The translations under genes and the position numbers were made by a program. This document shows positions 8,830-18,275 of a stretch of DNA of 18,712 nucleotides, piece by piece. The notes under the pieces are model-generated. The model saw only the letters and a program-made list of their open reading frames with translations, searched no databases and was not told the origin of the DNA. Position 1 is the stretch's first letter. Each line of letters starts with the position of its first letter. Location: contig JAMQCK010000634.1 of NCBI GenBank assembly GCA_024196135.1, positions 1 to 18,712 of the forward strand. The letters run 5' to 3'. This DNA comes from Pleurotus ostreatus/Saccharomyces cerevisiae fusant. Taxonomy: Eukaryota; Opisthokonta.

Positions 8830-10092
8830 CTACTCTGGCGGGTGGAGCGCACCAATAAAATGCGAGACCACCTTCTTGAACTCGTTCGGCCTGTGAAGGT
8901 AGGTTGTCAGTAAAGGCGGTAGCAGGATAGATGACCTCCCACTTCTCCGCGTGCACTGTTGGATCAAGTTAGCGAACAGTCCACTCTGCGGCAAAGGTTA
9001 CTCAAGCTCACCCCAATGACTCGTCGGCAATTCTACCAGCTCCATGTTAGGGAAGAACTTCTGTGCTTCCGGTAGGTTATTCTTGTTGATGTACCTTCGA
9101 CAATCGAGTGAGCTGACGGCGCAAGAAACGACAAGAAAATAGTGCTTACTTGCTCTTGCTACCCTTGATGAAGAGCGTCCTCCCCTGATATTGCCGCTTG
9201 GCAGAGTCGTACGGGAAGTCACCCAACGAGTCAATGTATTCCTCCAGAATATGCAAAGGGATCTTGAAGTGCCCATGCTCTACTAGCGGGGGTACTTCCA
9301 GGTTCGTGAGCAGGAATTGCAGCACAGATGGGTCCTAAACACGGATCAGCGGGATTCAGGGAGTGATAGCAGAACAAGCACCTTCTCCCATTTCGACAGA
9401 ATATCCCTGGCTTCCTTGCGACTTTTCACCTTGGCGGCGTCGACTGCCTTCATGCCCTGGATGTAGCCCTGGAATTCGGGTGATAGTGCGCCCTTGGACG
9501 GGGCGATGTCTTCGACGATGAGGTTCTCGAGCAGGCCCTCCGGCAGCTCCGGGTCCAGAGCGACGCTCATGGCTACCTTGCCTCCCCTGCGATCGGTGAG
9601 TATGTTACGTGGGGATGTAGGGGCACGCGCACATGGAGTGTCCGAGCAAGGAGACGTTGTTAAGGTTGTGTGTGCGGAGGAAGTGCAAGACATCGCCTGC
9701 CATTGCACTGTAGGTCATCGGCTCCTTATGAGGGGAGGTTCCCTGGTTGCGGAGATCCTACGCGCGATGAGCGTCAAGCCTTCACGCAGGCCGGCTACTC
9801 ACCAAAGCATAGACCGGCCTATGCAGCTCATGCGCGAACGCCTTGGAAAGTGACATCCAGTTCCGCTTGGATCCGCTGCAGCAAAGTGAGCATGACCCCC
9901 ACGATGAAAGTAGTCAACGCACAACAAGCCATGGAGAATGACTAGTGGTTTGTCCGTCTCGTTGCCTGACGGGGGCACATTCTTCGAGTAGTCGAGCTCG
10001 ACGACGGCCGAGGCGGACGCGTGGAGGCGGCGCGACGACGCGAGCAAGACGCGTCGGGACGCACAGGACCGTGACAGTGAAGGGAAGAGCAT
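8830..10092 (-). CDS. ABHD11/Imo32-like mitochondrial alpha/beta hydrolase, copy 1
   Basis: Eight exons on the minus strand: 9923-10092, 9803-9875, 9633-9757, 9382-9586, 9150-9334, 9012-9094, 8943-8955 and 8830-8890, encoding 304 residues. Introns are 45-56 nt. The N-terminus (MLFPSLSRSCASRRVLLASS) is rich in Arg and Ser and free of acids, as in mitochondrial presequences. Alpha/beta hydrolase landmarks in order: oxyanion-hole motif HGLFGSKRNW, DLRNQGTSPH, MTYSAMAGDV, the nucleophile elbow GHSMGG (Ser122), VEDIAP (probable acid Asp149) and SHWVHAEKP (His279). The complete triad and the HGLFG/LRN signatures place it with ABHD11 and yeast Imo32, mitochondrial serine hydrolases; the physiological substrate is not evident from the sequence. 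The 13-nt seventh exon supplies part of the VHAE motif. It is a tandem duplicate of the gene at 10432-11730. Confidence 0.93.
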
Positions 10093-10431
10093 GGATGACG
10101 TCGATCAATTCATCCGGTCCGGCCACTACCGTGCCACGCGTTAGCCATCAATGCCACCCAACTGACGAGGCCAGTCTCTGCTTCAGCTTTCTTGCCGACT
10201 TGTGCTTGGAGACCAGGAAGTAACAAACTTGGCTTGTGCCTCGGTTGTTCCTGTTGTGAGAGCCATTTCAAATCCTCGGGAACCGTAAAGCGGCGCTCAT
10301 TCGCGTTGCAAACTCGATGGTGCCACAAATTCAGACTACCGGAAGATATGATCGACGCTCGCCTCACAGATGGCTGCTCGGCGGGAAGCCTAACTACCTA
10401 TGGGACTGCATAGAAAGATCGGTAGCACGGA
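10093..10431. promoter_or_regulatory. Spacer between the two tandem hydrolase genes
   Basis: These 339 bp lie between the start codon of copy 1 and the stop codon of copy 2, which read in the same direction. No gene is supportable. It should hold the copy 1 promoter and the copy 2 3' UTR. Confidence 0.45.
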
Positions 10432-11730
10432 TCAGTCGCTAGATGATCGGTGGACAGGGCCGACGAACTGCGAGACCAGCTTTCGGAACTCTTGAGGCCT
10501 GTGGAAAGAATTGTATCTTGGAAGCCAGTGTTGAGCGCGAAATTTCTTACCTCTCCGAATGCACTGCAAGCGCGATGCACGTCCAGTAAGCAAATTCAAG
10601 AGGACACAACTGACTTACCCCAATGACCCGCCAGAAGTTCCGACAATCGCATGTTCGGAAACATCTGCTGTACGACAGGTATATTGCGCTCATTCATATA
10701 CCTGGCCGATTTAGCACAAAAAAAAGGATGGCGCGGCGCACATGCGACTCACTTGCTCTTCGTGCCTCTGATGAAGAGGGTTCTTCCAGACCATTGCCGC
10801 TCGCCAGGCGCGTACGGGAAGTCGCCCATGTTGGACGTGTATTCTTCGAGAATATCCAAGGGAATCTTGAAGCGCGCATACTCGACCACAGGCGGCAATT
10901 CCAGATTGGTCAGTAGGAACTGTAGAATGGCGGGGTCCTGGGCCGCGGTCAGTTCAATTGTTAGTTCAATAGCCACTCTCATGTCGGAGGACTGTACCTT
11001 TTCCCAAGTGGAAAGAATCTCCGTAGCTTCCTTGCGCGTTGTCACCTTGGCGGCGTTTACTGCCCTCATACCCTTGATGTATCCGGGAAATTCAGTCAGT
11101 TGAGCACCGGCAGCCGGAGCAGTATCCTCGACCACGAGATTCTCCAGTAGCCCGTCCGGAAGGTCCGGATTGAGCGCTACAGTCATGGCGACCTTGCCAC
11201 CCCTGGGTGCGTTGGACAGAGCAATCCCGCTCCTCATCTTCATTCGCTTACATTGAGTGCCCCAGCAAAGACACGTTCTTCAGCCTTTGATTCTGAAGAA
11301 AAAGCAAAGCGTCGCCAGCCATGGCACTGTAGGTCATGGGTGCTTGGTGAGGGGATGCACCATGATTTCGAAGGTCCTACAAGCCGTTCACGAATGTCAA
11401 AGACCTTCAGAGGTGCGGGAAGCCTGCCCACCAGAGCGTAGACCGTTCGATCGAGCGCGGTGGCAAGTGCTCTTGAGTGAGACGTCCAATTTCGTTTAGA
11501 CCCACTATGGTATGCGAGAAGGAATGAGCAATGGGTCTCTGCGAGGTCCACACAGCAACTGACAATAAACCATGGAGAAGAACGAGTGGTCGGTCGGTCT
11601 CGTTCGCGCCTAGCGGAGCAGTCTTCAAGTAGCTAAGATCTACCACGGCTGAGGCAGACGTGTAGACGTTACGCGACGCAAGCAGTACGCGCCTCGTCGC
11701 CCGAGTCCATGATGGTGAGTGGAAGAGCAT
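10432..11730 (-). CDS. ABHD11/Imo32-like mitochondrial alpha/beta hydrolase, copy 2
   Basis: Eight exons on the minus strand: 11564-11730, 11432-11504, 11252-11376, 10998-11202, 10753-10937, 10619-10701, 10551-10563 and 10432-10498, encoding 305 residues. The start at 11730 is chosen by alignment with copy 1 (MLFHSPSWTRATRRVLLASR); an in-frame ATG exists ten codons upstream. The six internal exons have exactly the lengths of copy 1 (73, 125, 205, 185, 83, 13 nt), while introns differ (49-60 nt). The catalytic residues are retained: HGLFGSKRNW, GHSMGG (Ser121), VEDTAP (Asp148) and GHWVHSERP (His278). Exon 4 differs from copy 1 at 20 of 68 positions by my count, including the change from PSKGALSPEF to PAAGAQLTEF, so the duplication is not recent but both copies look functional. 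Substrate divergence between copies is possible. The start lies 74 bp from the divergent RINT-1 start. Confidence 0.92.
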
Positions 11731-11804
11731 CAGTGACGTCTGAGCTGCTCCGGAAAGCACGGGCCGGCGACGACGTGGGTGAACGCGACTTGGACGCGCC
11801 TACC
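11731..11804. promoter_or_regulatory. Short bidirectional promoter between hydrolase copy 2 and RINT-1 gene
   Basis: Only 74 bp separate the two divergent start codons. Both transcripts must start within it or within the opposite gene's 5' coding end. No TATA-like motif is seen. Confidence 0.5.
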
Positions 11805-14782
11805 ATGACTTCCACCCAGCTCAAGACTCTGCTCGCCCCTCCCGACAGGAACAAGTCGCAGCAAACCGTCCTCGCATCCCTCAACTCCCGCTTCCATTCT
11901 ATCGACGACCTCGACGGCCTCGATGACGATTTCCACCAGGCGGCCATTCGGCATGAGCAACTTCAGCGCGATGTGCGTGCCCCTCTGCTGCGAGTGCATG
12001 GTTGCTGAGACGCCCTAGTATAGCTAGCTGCCTCTCAGGCGAGCACGAGTGCACTGCTACTGGATGCTCGCACGAAGATCTCTGAGCGCGCGCATACCGC
12101 GCAGGAGCTTTCCCTCCTACGACATTCCCTCACCGACGAGTTGTCCCAGCTCTCTAATGAGCTGCTGTCCTCTATGTCCGCAGGTCCCGGTGAAACAACG
12201 CTGCTTGAGGATATCGAGACCCAGCATCGGAATCTAAAGGACCTTGGCAATGTGAAGGGATACGTGCAGATCCTGGAAAAGGCGTTGAGTTTGAGGTAAG
12301 TTCTGGCATATGAACATAGTCCGTGCCTATGAGCTTATCAGTCTACTCAGCGAGGCGGCGATAGCACAAGTCAGCTCCCTCCAGCCTTCTGAGATCCTCA
12401 CACCAGCATCCCTTGGGAAGTACAGTGCCTTGCAGAATTATGTTGCACAAGTCGACGAGTACTGCTCATCTGTCGAGGATGCTTCCGGCCAGCAGAAGCT
12501 CCATCTTGTGGCCTTTTTGGAGGAAGTGCGCGAGAAAACTTGGTCCGACATCAAGCAAACCATGTCTACGTGCGTTGACCCAGATGTTTTGCTTCGTTTC
12601 CTGACGATATGCAGCGCGTTGTTGGACGTTGCGGAGCAGCTGAAGTGGCCGATGGCGGTGGAGTGGGTTTCGGCCGACAAAGAAACCAGAAAGACGTTCG
12701 AGCACGCGTTCTACAACCTGCTTCGCTTGCAAGATATGTGAGTGTTGGCTGAGAGAAATTCGCGGCACTTTTTGACACTCGACAGAGGGTCGAAAATGCG
12801 GTCCGCTCTCGGAACGGAGAGGGCCGGGCTCTACCCATTACAGGCGCTTGTACGACCGGTCGCGCTCCGCTTCAAGTACCATTTCGAAGGTACTCGGCCA
12901 ACAAATCGGTTAGACAAGGTGTGCACCTGCCAGTCCCTTGCACTCAAGCCAAGTATTGACCGTTGCCCAGCCTGAATGGTACCTCACACATGTCGCCAAC
13001 GTTGCGCACGAGCATCGGGTCTTCATGGACACCGTCGTTCAAACCCTCTTGAACGCGTCCGAGCATCGGGACATCATCGCTTCGGTAAGACCTGTCTTCA
13101 GACCTGTAGACCCGCTTACTTACCCGCTCTAGCGTGAATTCACCTACTGTCTTCTGCCGCTAGCGCAGCGGAAGCTGAAGCGCACTATACCCTTGCTGCT
13201 ACAGCGGCCTTCACTATTGGCACACACCATCTATCAAACGCTCAGCTTCGATGCCACACTTGTCGAGCAGGGATTCTCCCTCCGCGGGACGTCGGGGGCG
13301 TCCACTGTCGACGACCCAGACCAGTGGGAGGGCGTGAGCGAGACGGTGCTCGGCACCAAGGAGTGGTTCGACGCCTGGATGGAAGGCGAGAAGCGCTGTA
13401 TGTCTCGCGGGACTTTCATCTATGAAGACAGGTTCTCACGCATCTTTGCAGTCGCGGAAGACCAGTATCACGACATCATCAGCGCGGCCGATGCGTGGCA
13501 AATTGCGGATGACGATGGTGAGGAAGGGCCGCGGGAGCACAAGGGAACGAACGCGGCGCGCCGGGTGAAGGCGTTGGTTGAGCAGATTACCGGTATGCGG
13601 CACTCCTCGGGCGCTCCGATCCCGTTTCTGATGCCCTTCAGACCGCTATTCACCGCTTCCGAACGCAGCACGGAAGACCCGCTTCCTGACTACGGTACAG
13701 CTTCCTATACTGGACCACTTCCAAGGGCGGATATCTTCCTCACTGGACGCATTCGAAACCCTGTCTTCTGCACTTCTGCGTGCGGTACCGGGGGCCCTCA
13801 GCTTCGGTGGCAGAGAAGATGGTGGCATGAATGTCGACACGCAACGGCTCACAGCTGGGGTCGAGGGTGTGAAGAAGCTCGCAAAAGCGTGGCTAAGTGC
13901 ACGCTACCTTGAGGCCGCCTTGCAGGGCTGGGGCGAGGACTTGGTATGTGCCTTCCACCAAACTCCTGAGAGGAGAAGCTCACTTTGCGCAGTTCTTCTT
14001 GGAGCTGTGGGCTGAGATAAACCGCTCCCCTGGATTGAAGGCTCGCGTCAAGGCTAGCGCGCTGCTGCCCGAACCAACGTCAGACGAAGATGCAGCGCCG
14101 GAGAACACGATCTTCGACGCGCTCATCGACGTCTACCGCAAGCTAGTGGAGCGCGCAGACGACATGATTGTGCTACAAGTCTCCAACGAGGTCCAAAACG
14201 CCCTCAAACCCCATATGCAGTGGCTGAACTCGTACGCTTCCAACCCCTTATTTCCATCGCAGCGAAGCTGACCTTGGACGTAGCCCCGAAAGCGCGCAGC
14301 AAGATGAAGATGAGATCGCCGTCTCGCAAACTTTGCTGCCCGCGATAGCCCTGCTCAGCGCGCACCTCACCTTCCTGCGCACGACGCTCCCTACTGCCTC
14401 CGTCGCGGCTATCTACCGACGCATCGCGTCCTCGATCGCCGAGCACGTCCTGCAGCGCGCCATCCTCTATCGCGGCCGGCTTAGCCTGCAGGAGGGACGC
14501 CGGTGCGCTGCGGAGAATGGACTGTGGCTCGAGACCTGTTTGGGCGCGCTTGGCGGGGCGCTTCCGCGTACGCGAGTGGAGGCGCCGTGGCTTAGGTTGC
14601 TGCAAGGCGGGCGGCTTATCGCGGCAGAGGGCCCAGCGTGGGCGGAGGTCGTAACAGCGACGTTTGGGCCGACGGACGACGTCCAGTGGCGCGAGGCTGT
14701 TATGCGTGCTGTCGGGCTTGGGGAGATGGACCGGGACGAGGTAGGGAGGGTGCTCAGAAGGAGGGAGGATTTCCAAGCTTGA
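11805..14782 (+). CDS. RINT1: RINT-1/TIP20 family vesicle-tethering protein (Dsl1/NRZ complex)
   Basis: Ten exons: 11805-11972, 12039-12295, 12351-12737, 12786-12918, 12971-13084, 13133-13397, 13452-13592, 13642-13943, 13993-14231 and 14284-14782, encoding 834 residues; introns are 48-66 nt and all phases close. The start at 11805 (MTSTQLKTLLAPPDRNK) is preferred. An in-frame ATG at 11709 would overlap the hydrolase coding start. The first 140 residues are heptad-rich and likely coiled coil. The RINT-1/TIP20 domain covers the rest, with family hallmarks LRFKYHFEGTRPTNRLDKPE followed by WYLTHV, WFDAWMEGEKRFAEDQ, ITDRYSPLPNAARKTRFL, FDALIDVYRKLVERADDMI, and a C-terminal end reading LGEMDRDEVGRVLRRREDF. 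Family members sit on the ER in the Dsl1 (yeast) or NRZ (animal) complex and tether COPI vesicles returning from the Golgi. The length is close to human RINT1 (792). Overall identification is firm; single splice sites in the middle could be off by a few residues. Confidence 0.92.
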
Positions 14783-15501
14783 GGGATACATGGGTATGGT
14801 ATGATCAACATGCACTCTGTAGGTTTGCGATGGACAACTATGTAGGGTCCATTCCTGCTGCATACTAGCACGTCTGCGACCATGACCATGAGGTGTCTAC
14901 CACTCAGATTTGTACCTTGATGTGTCTCTGGGCAAGTCTCTTGTTTCCGTCATTTGAGCTTGTAGGGTCAATAGAAGCACGTGCAGGAATCACTTGAGAG
15001 CCGCAGGCATGGAGACTATAACAACTTGGGGAGAGCAAGGAAGACTTGATGAACGTTTGAATGTGCTAAGCTCGAACGTTCGACACGTTGACAACTTTCC
15101 CGAGGGACGAAGTGAAGGCGCAAGCTGTTTAGAGGTGTTTTCGAGGATGCCCACGCATACTGGAGATCGCTACAAGCTGTCGTCAACAGTCAAAAGAAGA
15201 GCCCGAGAGTGGCATCGATTGACCAGGCATGAACAGTGGACATGCGCCACAACTCGTGAGGTACTACGATAGCGGCCCCTCCTCCGGCATTGTTGCTGAT
15301 GATTGATCGTCGACGAATGCGCATCGCGCGCCACATGCCTCGGCAGGGCTAACAGATAGGGAAGCCACTGCTGTCGTCGGCCTTTCACGCGAGGCAAAAG
15401 CCGCGCCGTGAGGAGGCCGTGTTTCATAGCGAGAAGGCTTTCGTTAACAACGCTCGGGGTAGCCCTACCGGGTATCGAGGTCGGCGAGAAGGCGAAGGAC
15501 T
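14783..15501. other. 3' region of RINT-1 gene and possible end of the hypothetical gene
   Basis: No firm gene. The left part is the 3' flank of RINT-1. The minus strand between about 15300 and 15500 keeps an open frame (reading SVVNESLLAMKHGLLTARLL) that could be a last exon of the hypothetical region to its right, but I cannot join it with confidence. A perfect 12-bp palindrome, TCGAACGTTCGA, lies at 15072-15083. A small plus-strand frame at 14994-15272 has no recognisable motif. Confidence 0.35.
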
Positions 15502-16378
15502 TCAGAGTGCCGTTCGTGCAAGTGAAGTGACCGAGCGTCTCGAAGTGCGCGCCACTCGGAGCAGTACTTGATGGGGAAGCGGCGATGGCGCGGTGATGAA
15601 TAGCGTCTGATTCTGCATGACGGCATCGTCGTCGAAGAGACTGCAGAAACACTCGGGGGCTGGCGTAAAGAAACCTCGAGCTTGTCGGTCGCTCAGAAGG
15701 AGGGCACTTGAAGTCCAAGCTTCTGATGGAAGACCTTCGCGTGGGGGTGCTTTCACCATGCCAGAAGAGACGTGTAGCTGAGCTGTGGCGGAAGCGAGGA
15801 CGGATGCCATACGCAAGTCGTTATGGGGGACAGGATAGACCGACGACGGACAGGAAGTAGGCTCCGATAGAGTGGTAGGCGAGCTAGATAAGAGTAGCGC
15901 GTCAGCTGAGCCTCGAAGAGCGATATTTGGACTGAATATCGTCTCGATATGGCGGATAGCACGTTCATAGGCACAGACTCCGGCCTGCTCACCGATGAGG
16001 GACCGGGCGACAAGATTGGACAAGATAGAGGTGTATAGGCATTGGACAGTCCACCCCTTGGAGAGGCAAGTGCCGCGGCATAGGGAGATCCAGCAACAGT
16101 GATGTCGTATGCTTGCCATTCAGCGAAGGACACCGGTGGTAGGCTGATCACAGGAAGGCTTGATGCAAGTGGCGAGATAGACCCGGTAGGGCAGTTGCGT
16201 CTACCTCAACTTCAATAACTCGGTCCAGGGTGCAAAGGGGGCTATCACGCGCGGGCAGCGCGGTGCCTGCGATGCGGAGTGGTGAGGGGCATGCGCGCAT
16301 ACGCGGCGAGGTCGTGTCGAGGGCGGCCGTCCCCTGGTCGTCTGTTGTGGAGCGCGTCAGGGCAGGGGGCGTACGCAT
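15502..16378 (-). CDS. Hypothetical protein-coding region, exon structure unresolved
   Basis: Two minus-strand open blocks lie in line. One starts with ATG at 16378 (MRTPPALTRSTTDDQG) and stays open to about 16148. The second is open from about 16119 to 15502 and contains GWTVQCLYTSILSNLVARSL, IGEQAGVCAYERAIRHIETI and GFFTPAPECFCSLFDDDAVM. The second block has codon choice like the neighbouring real genes. The two can be joined in phase by a long intron from a GTAGAC donor near 16204 to an AAG acceptor near 16059, but shorter alternatives exist. An internal GTGAGC...CAG pair (about 15992-15932) could be a further intron. I do not recognise a family and no catalytic motif stands out. It could also be a decaying gene. 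It is the downstream neighbour of the secreted repeat peptide gene, on the same strand. Confidence 0.3.
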
Positions 16379-16553
16379 TCACACATACGACTGAGGTGGT
16401 CGAGGTATGATCGAGAATTAATTCAGCAGACTAGATCTGAGCGCTAAATGCAAGCCCAAGTATAGAATACAAGGCGACAGTACAACCGGCGGGGAAGTAA
16501 ACGAGTGCGAAAGGTCCGGGAGGGGAAGAGGATATTCGTGCAGTCAATAAGTT

Positions 16554-16603
16554 CTGTAGAAGGATTAGGGGTGGACATGAGATCATGGGGAGGGGGCACT
16601 CAC
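16554..16603 (-). other. Probable 3' UTR intron of the repeat-peptide gene
   Basis: On the minus strand a GTGAGT donor at 16603 and a TTCTACAG acceptor ending at 16554 define a 50-nt intron matching the local size class. It begins about 40 nt after the TAG stop of the peptide precursor. It has not been verified; the same sequence also lies in a small open frame (16431-16622) that I consider untranslated. Confidence 0.4.
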
Positions 16604-16642
16604 CCACAGCAATGGGCAACACCGAGTCTGGAGGACGTCTTG

Positions 16643-16982
16643 CTACCAGTCCGAGTTGCGGATGCCCTGGCGTTTCCTCCAGTCGGATGTAGGGACACCG
16701 CGTCTCCAGTCGGATGTGGGGACATCGCGTCGCCAGTCGGAGGTCGGGACACCAGCTTCACGCTTCCAGTCGGAGGTAGGGACGCCAGCTTCCCGCTTCC
16801 AGTCAGACGACACGACGCCCGCGTCTGCACGTTTCAATTCTGGTAGCTCGTCGCTCTGGACGGGGTCAGCAAGGATCGACGGCGAGTCGGCGACGGGGAG
16901 GACGACGTACGGGCACAGGTGCGGCGGCGACGGTGGCTGCGAGCAGCAGAGCGGCGGCAGCGATAGCACGAGTGAAGTGCAT
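16643..16982 (-). CDS. Secreted precursor of tandem Ser-Asp-Trp peptides, kexin-processed type
   Basis: Two exons on the minus strand, 16911-16982 and 16643-16855, joined across a 55-nt GTACGT...CCAG intron in phase 0, encode 94 residues. Residues 1-21 are a textbook signal peptide (MHFTRAIAAAALLLAATVAA), cut probably after the Ala run. A short pro-segment (SDELPEL) ends in Lys-Arg. Then come six peptides separated by dibasic or tribasic sites: ADAGVVSSDW, KR, EAGVPTSDW, KR, EAGVPTSDW, RR, DVPTSDW, RR, GVPTSDW, RKR, QGIRNSDW, stop. Known biology: kexin (Kex2) cuts after KR or RR, and Ste13-type dipeptidyl peptidase removes Glu-Ala, as for yeast alpha-factor. Trimming would turn both EAGVPTSDW copies into GVPTSDW, identical to the fifth peptide. 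There is no Cys, no Tyr and no C-terminal CaaX, so it is neither a standard basidiomycete lipopeptide pheromone nor a Tyr-based dikaritin RiPP. Function is unknown: a signalling, antimicrobial or surface peptide are all possible. The uninterrupted open frame that begins at 17011 in the exon 2 frame reads through the intron and lacks a proper signal peptide. Confidence 0.85.
16646..16828 (-). repeat. In-frame coding repeat, six units ending in Ser-Asp-Trp
   Basis: Units on the minus strand, each ending in the codons TC(C/G/T) GAC TGG: 16799-16828, 16766-16792, 16733-16759, 16706-16726, 16679-16699 and 16646-16669. They are separated by KR at 16793-16798 and 16760-16765, RR at 16727-16732 and 16700-16705, and RKR at 16670-16678. 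Period is 33 nt for the EA-type units and 27 nt for the short units. Synonymous differences occur between units (for example CGG versus CGT in the KR sites) while the SDW ends are constant, which suggests selection on the peptide. Confidence 0.85.
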
Positions 16983-18275
16983 AGTGGGTAGGTGGGGGGG
17001 AACGACGACAAACAGCGAAAAGTGCCTGACCTTCGCGGCCGAGAGCTTTTAAATCATACGCATGCCGAGAAAGGGCAGACGCCACTGCGCACCGTCGCAA
17101 CCCACGCGGATCGTTCTCAGCTGTCACACCAGTGACGCATTCCCCCGAGATCGTCACCGGTATCTCGTCCCTCCTTCTCGCTTGCACTCAGTTCTAGTCG
17201 ATTTTGCTTGGCAGATGTACTTGTACGGCTAGCACTAGACGTTCCCTCTATTCACCGGCTTTTTCGAGTACACCGACAGCACAGAGGAGGAGGGGAAAGC
17301 GACGATGAGGGCCTGGAGAGACAGTGCCTGTCACGCTGTGGCGTTTCCCGTGCCTGAGTAGAGGACCGTTTCCTCTCTGATTCAAATTCCGGTCTGCGGC
17401 TTTTGCGACGTGCGAGAACGTTTGTACTCCGTAGCGTGACGTTACGGTTCATCTTCAACGTTTCAATCCACAGGTCTTTTACTCGCCGTTAGACTGGTGT
17501 CTGGCCGACGAAGGCTGTCGGACGGGGTTCTGGTCGTCGGAAAGACGGAGCTGGCCAAGGCACTCCCGCCTGAAATATGCACCAGTGGGAGATTTCCAGG
17601 GCCGATGGCGCACCCGCAAAAGCCGGATGAATTAGCGTGACGCACGTGAGATAATGCCTTTGTTACCGAATTCGGACCCGGTCCGACCGACCGATGGCTG
17701 GGCGTTCTTCTTCCGGGCAGCTGACTGCAGGCGAGGATAACGACCCGGCGAGGGCAGAGCTGGACCCCAACTCGACTGACCGGCCTTCACACACTTCCTG
17801 AAGTGCCCGAGAAGTAGGTCGCCCGGCAACACCTCTGACTCCTCGCTTCTGCTTCAAGGTGGAGTTTACTTCAGCGACTTGGCACGCCCGCATCTTCCGG
17901 GCAAGGCCCTACGAAAGTGCAGCAAGGGTGAGCACAGCGATGCGCAGTTGGCCACGCTCGATCAGTATAGAGTCGGACCTAGTCGACGCAGGTCAACGCA
18001 TGATGGACTCCACACCCTCGTACCGGATCACTCTCGAGGATGGGCGAAGTACCATCGACGATATTTGAATGCGACCTCGGGTGATACGCCCTCTACCCGC
18101 GAGCTCCGGACGAGCTATAGTCTGACGACATGATCCTTGAGCCAGCGGTGAGTCCAGTCGCTTACGAGAGGTCGATCGACATGAGCTTCGGATGTGCATC
18201 GACAAGCTATATTGTACACGTAGAAGTATCCCTGTTGCGTAGACAGGCTGGGTACGAAGTCCAAGATGTAGGGCA
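16983..18275. other. 1.3-kb gene-free region between the peptide gene and PRP17
   Basis: No gene is supportable on either strand; open frames are short, overlapping and without motifs. The left end is the promoter and 5' UTR of the peptide gene, the right end the 3' flank of PRP17; both genes read leftward. A short inverted repeat, CGGAC/GTCCG, lies at about 17673-17685, and a CACGTG core occurs near 17643. Confidence 0.45.
17046..17053 (-). promoter_or_regulatory. TATA-like box of the repeat-peptide gene
   Basis: TTTAAAAG on the minus strand, about 65 nt upstream of the precursor start codon in otherwise GC-rich sequence. The position fits a TATA element with a short 5' UTR. This is inference from position and composition only. 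Confidence 0.45.

Noticed and set aside
11805..14782. First impression of a COG7 Golgi-tether subunit
   Set aside because: The motifs ITDRY, TNRLDKPEWY and the C-terminal domain match RINT-1/TIP20, not COG7.
16643..16982. Dikaritin-type RiPP (ustiloxin-like) or CaaX mating pheromone
   Set aside because: The core peptides contain no Tyr, no UstYa-like gene was recognised nearby, and the precursor does not end in a CaaX box.
16643..17011. Unspliced 123-residue version of the peptide precursor starting at 17011
   Set aside because: Its N-terminus is Pro-rich and lacks a clean signal peptide; the ATG at 16982 with a canonical 55-nt intron gives a textbook signal peptide joined in phase.
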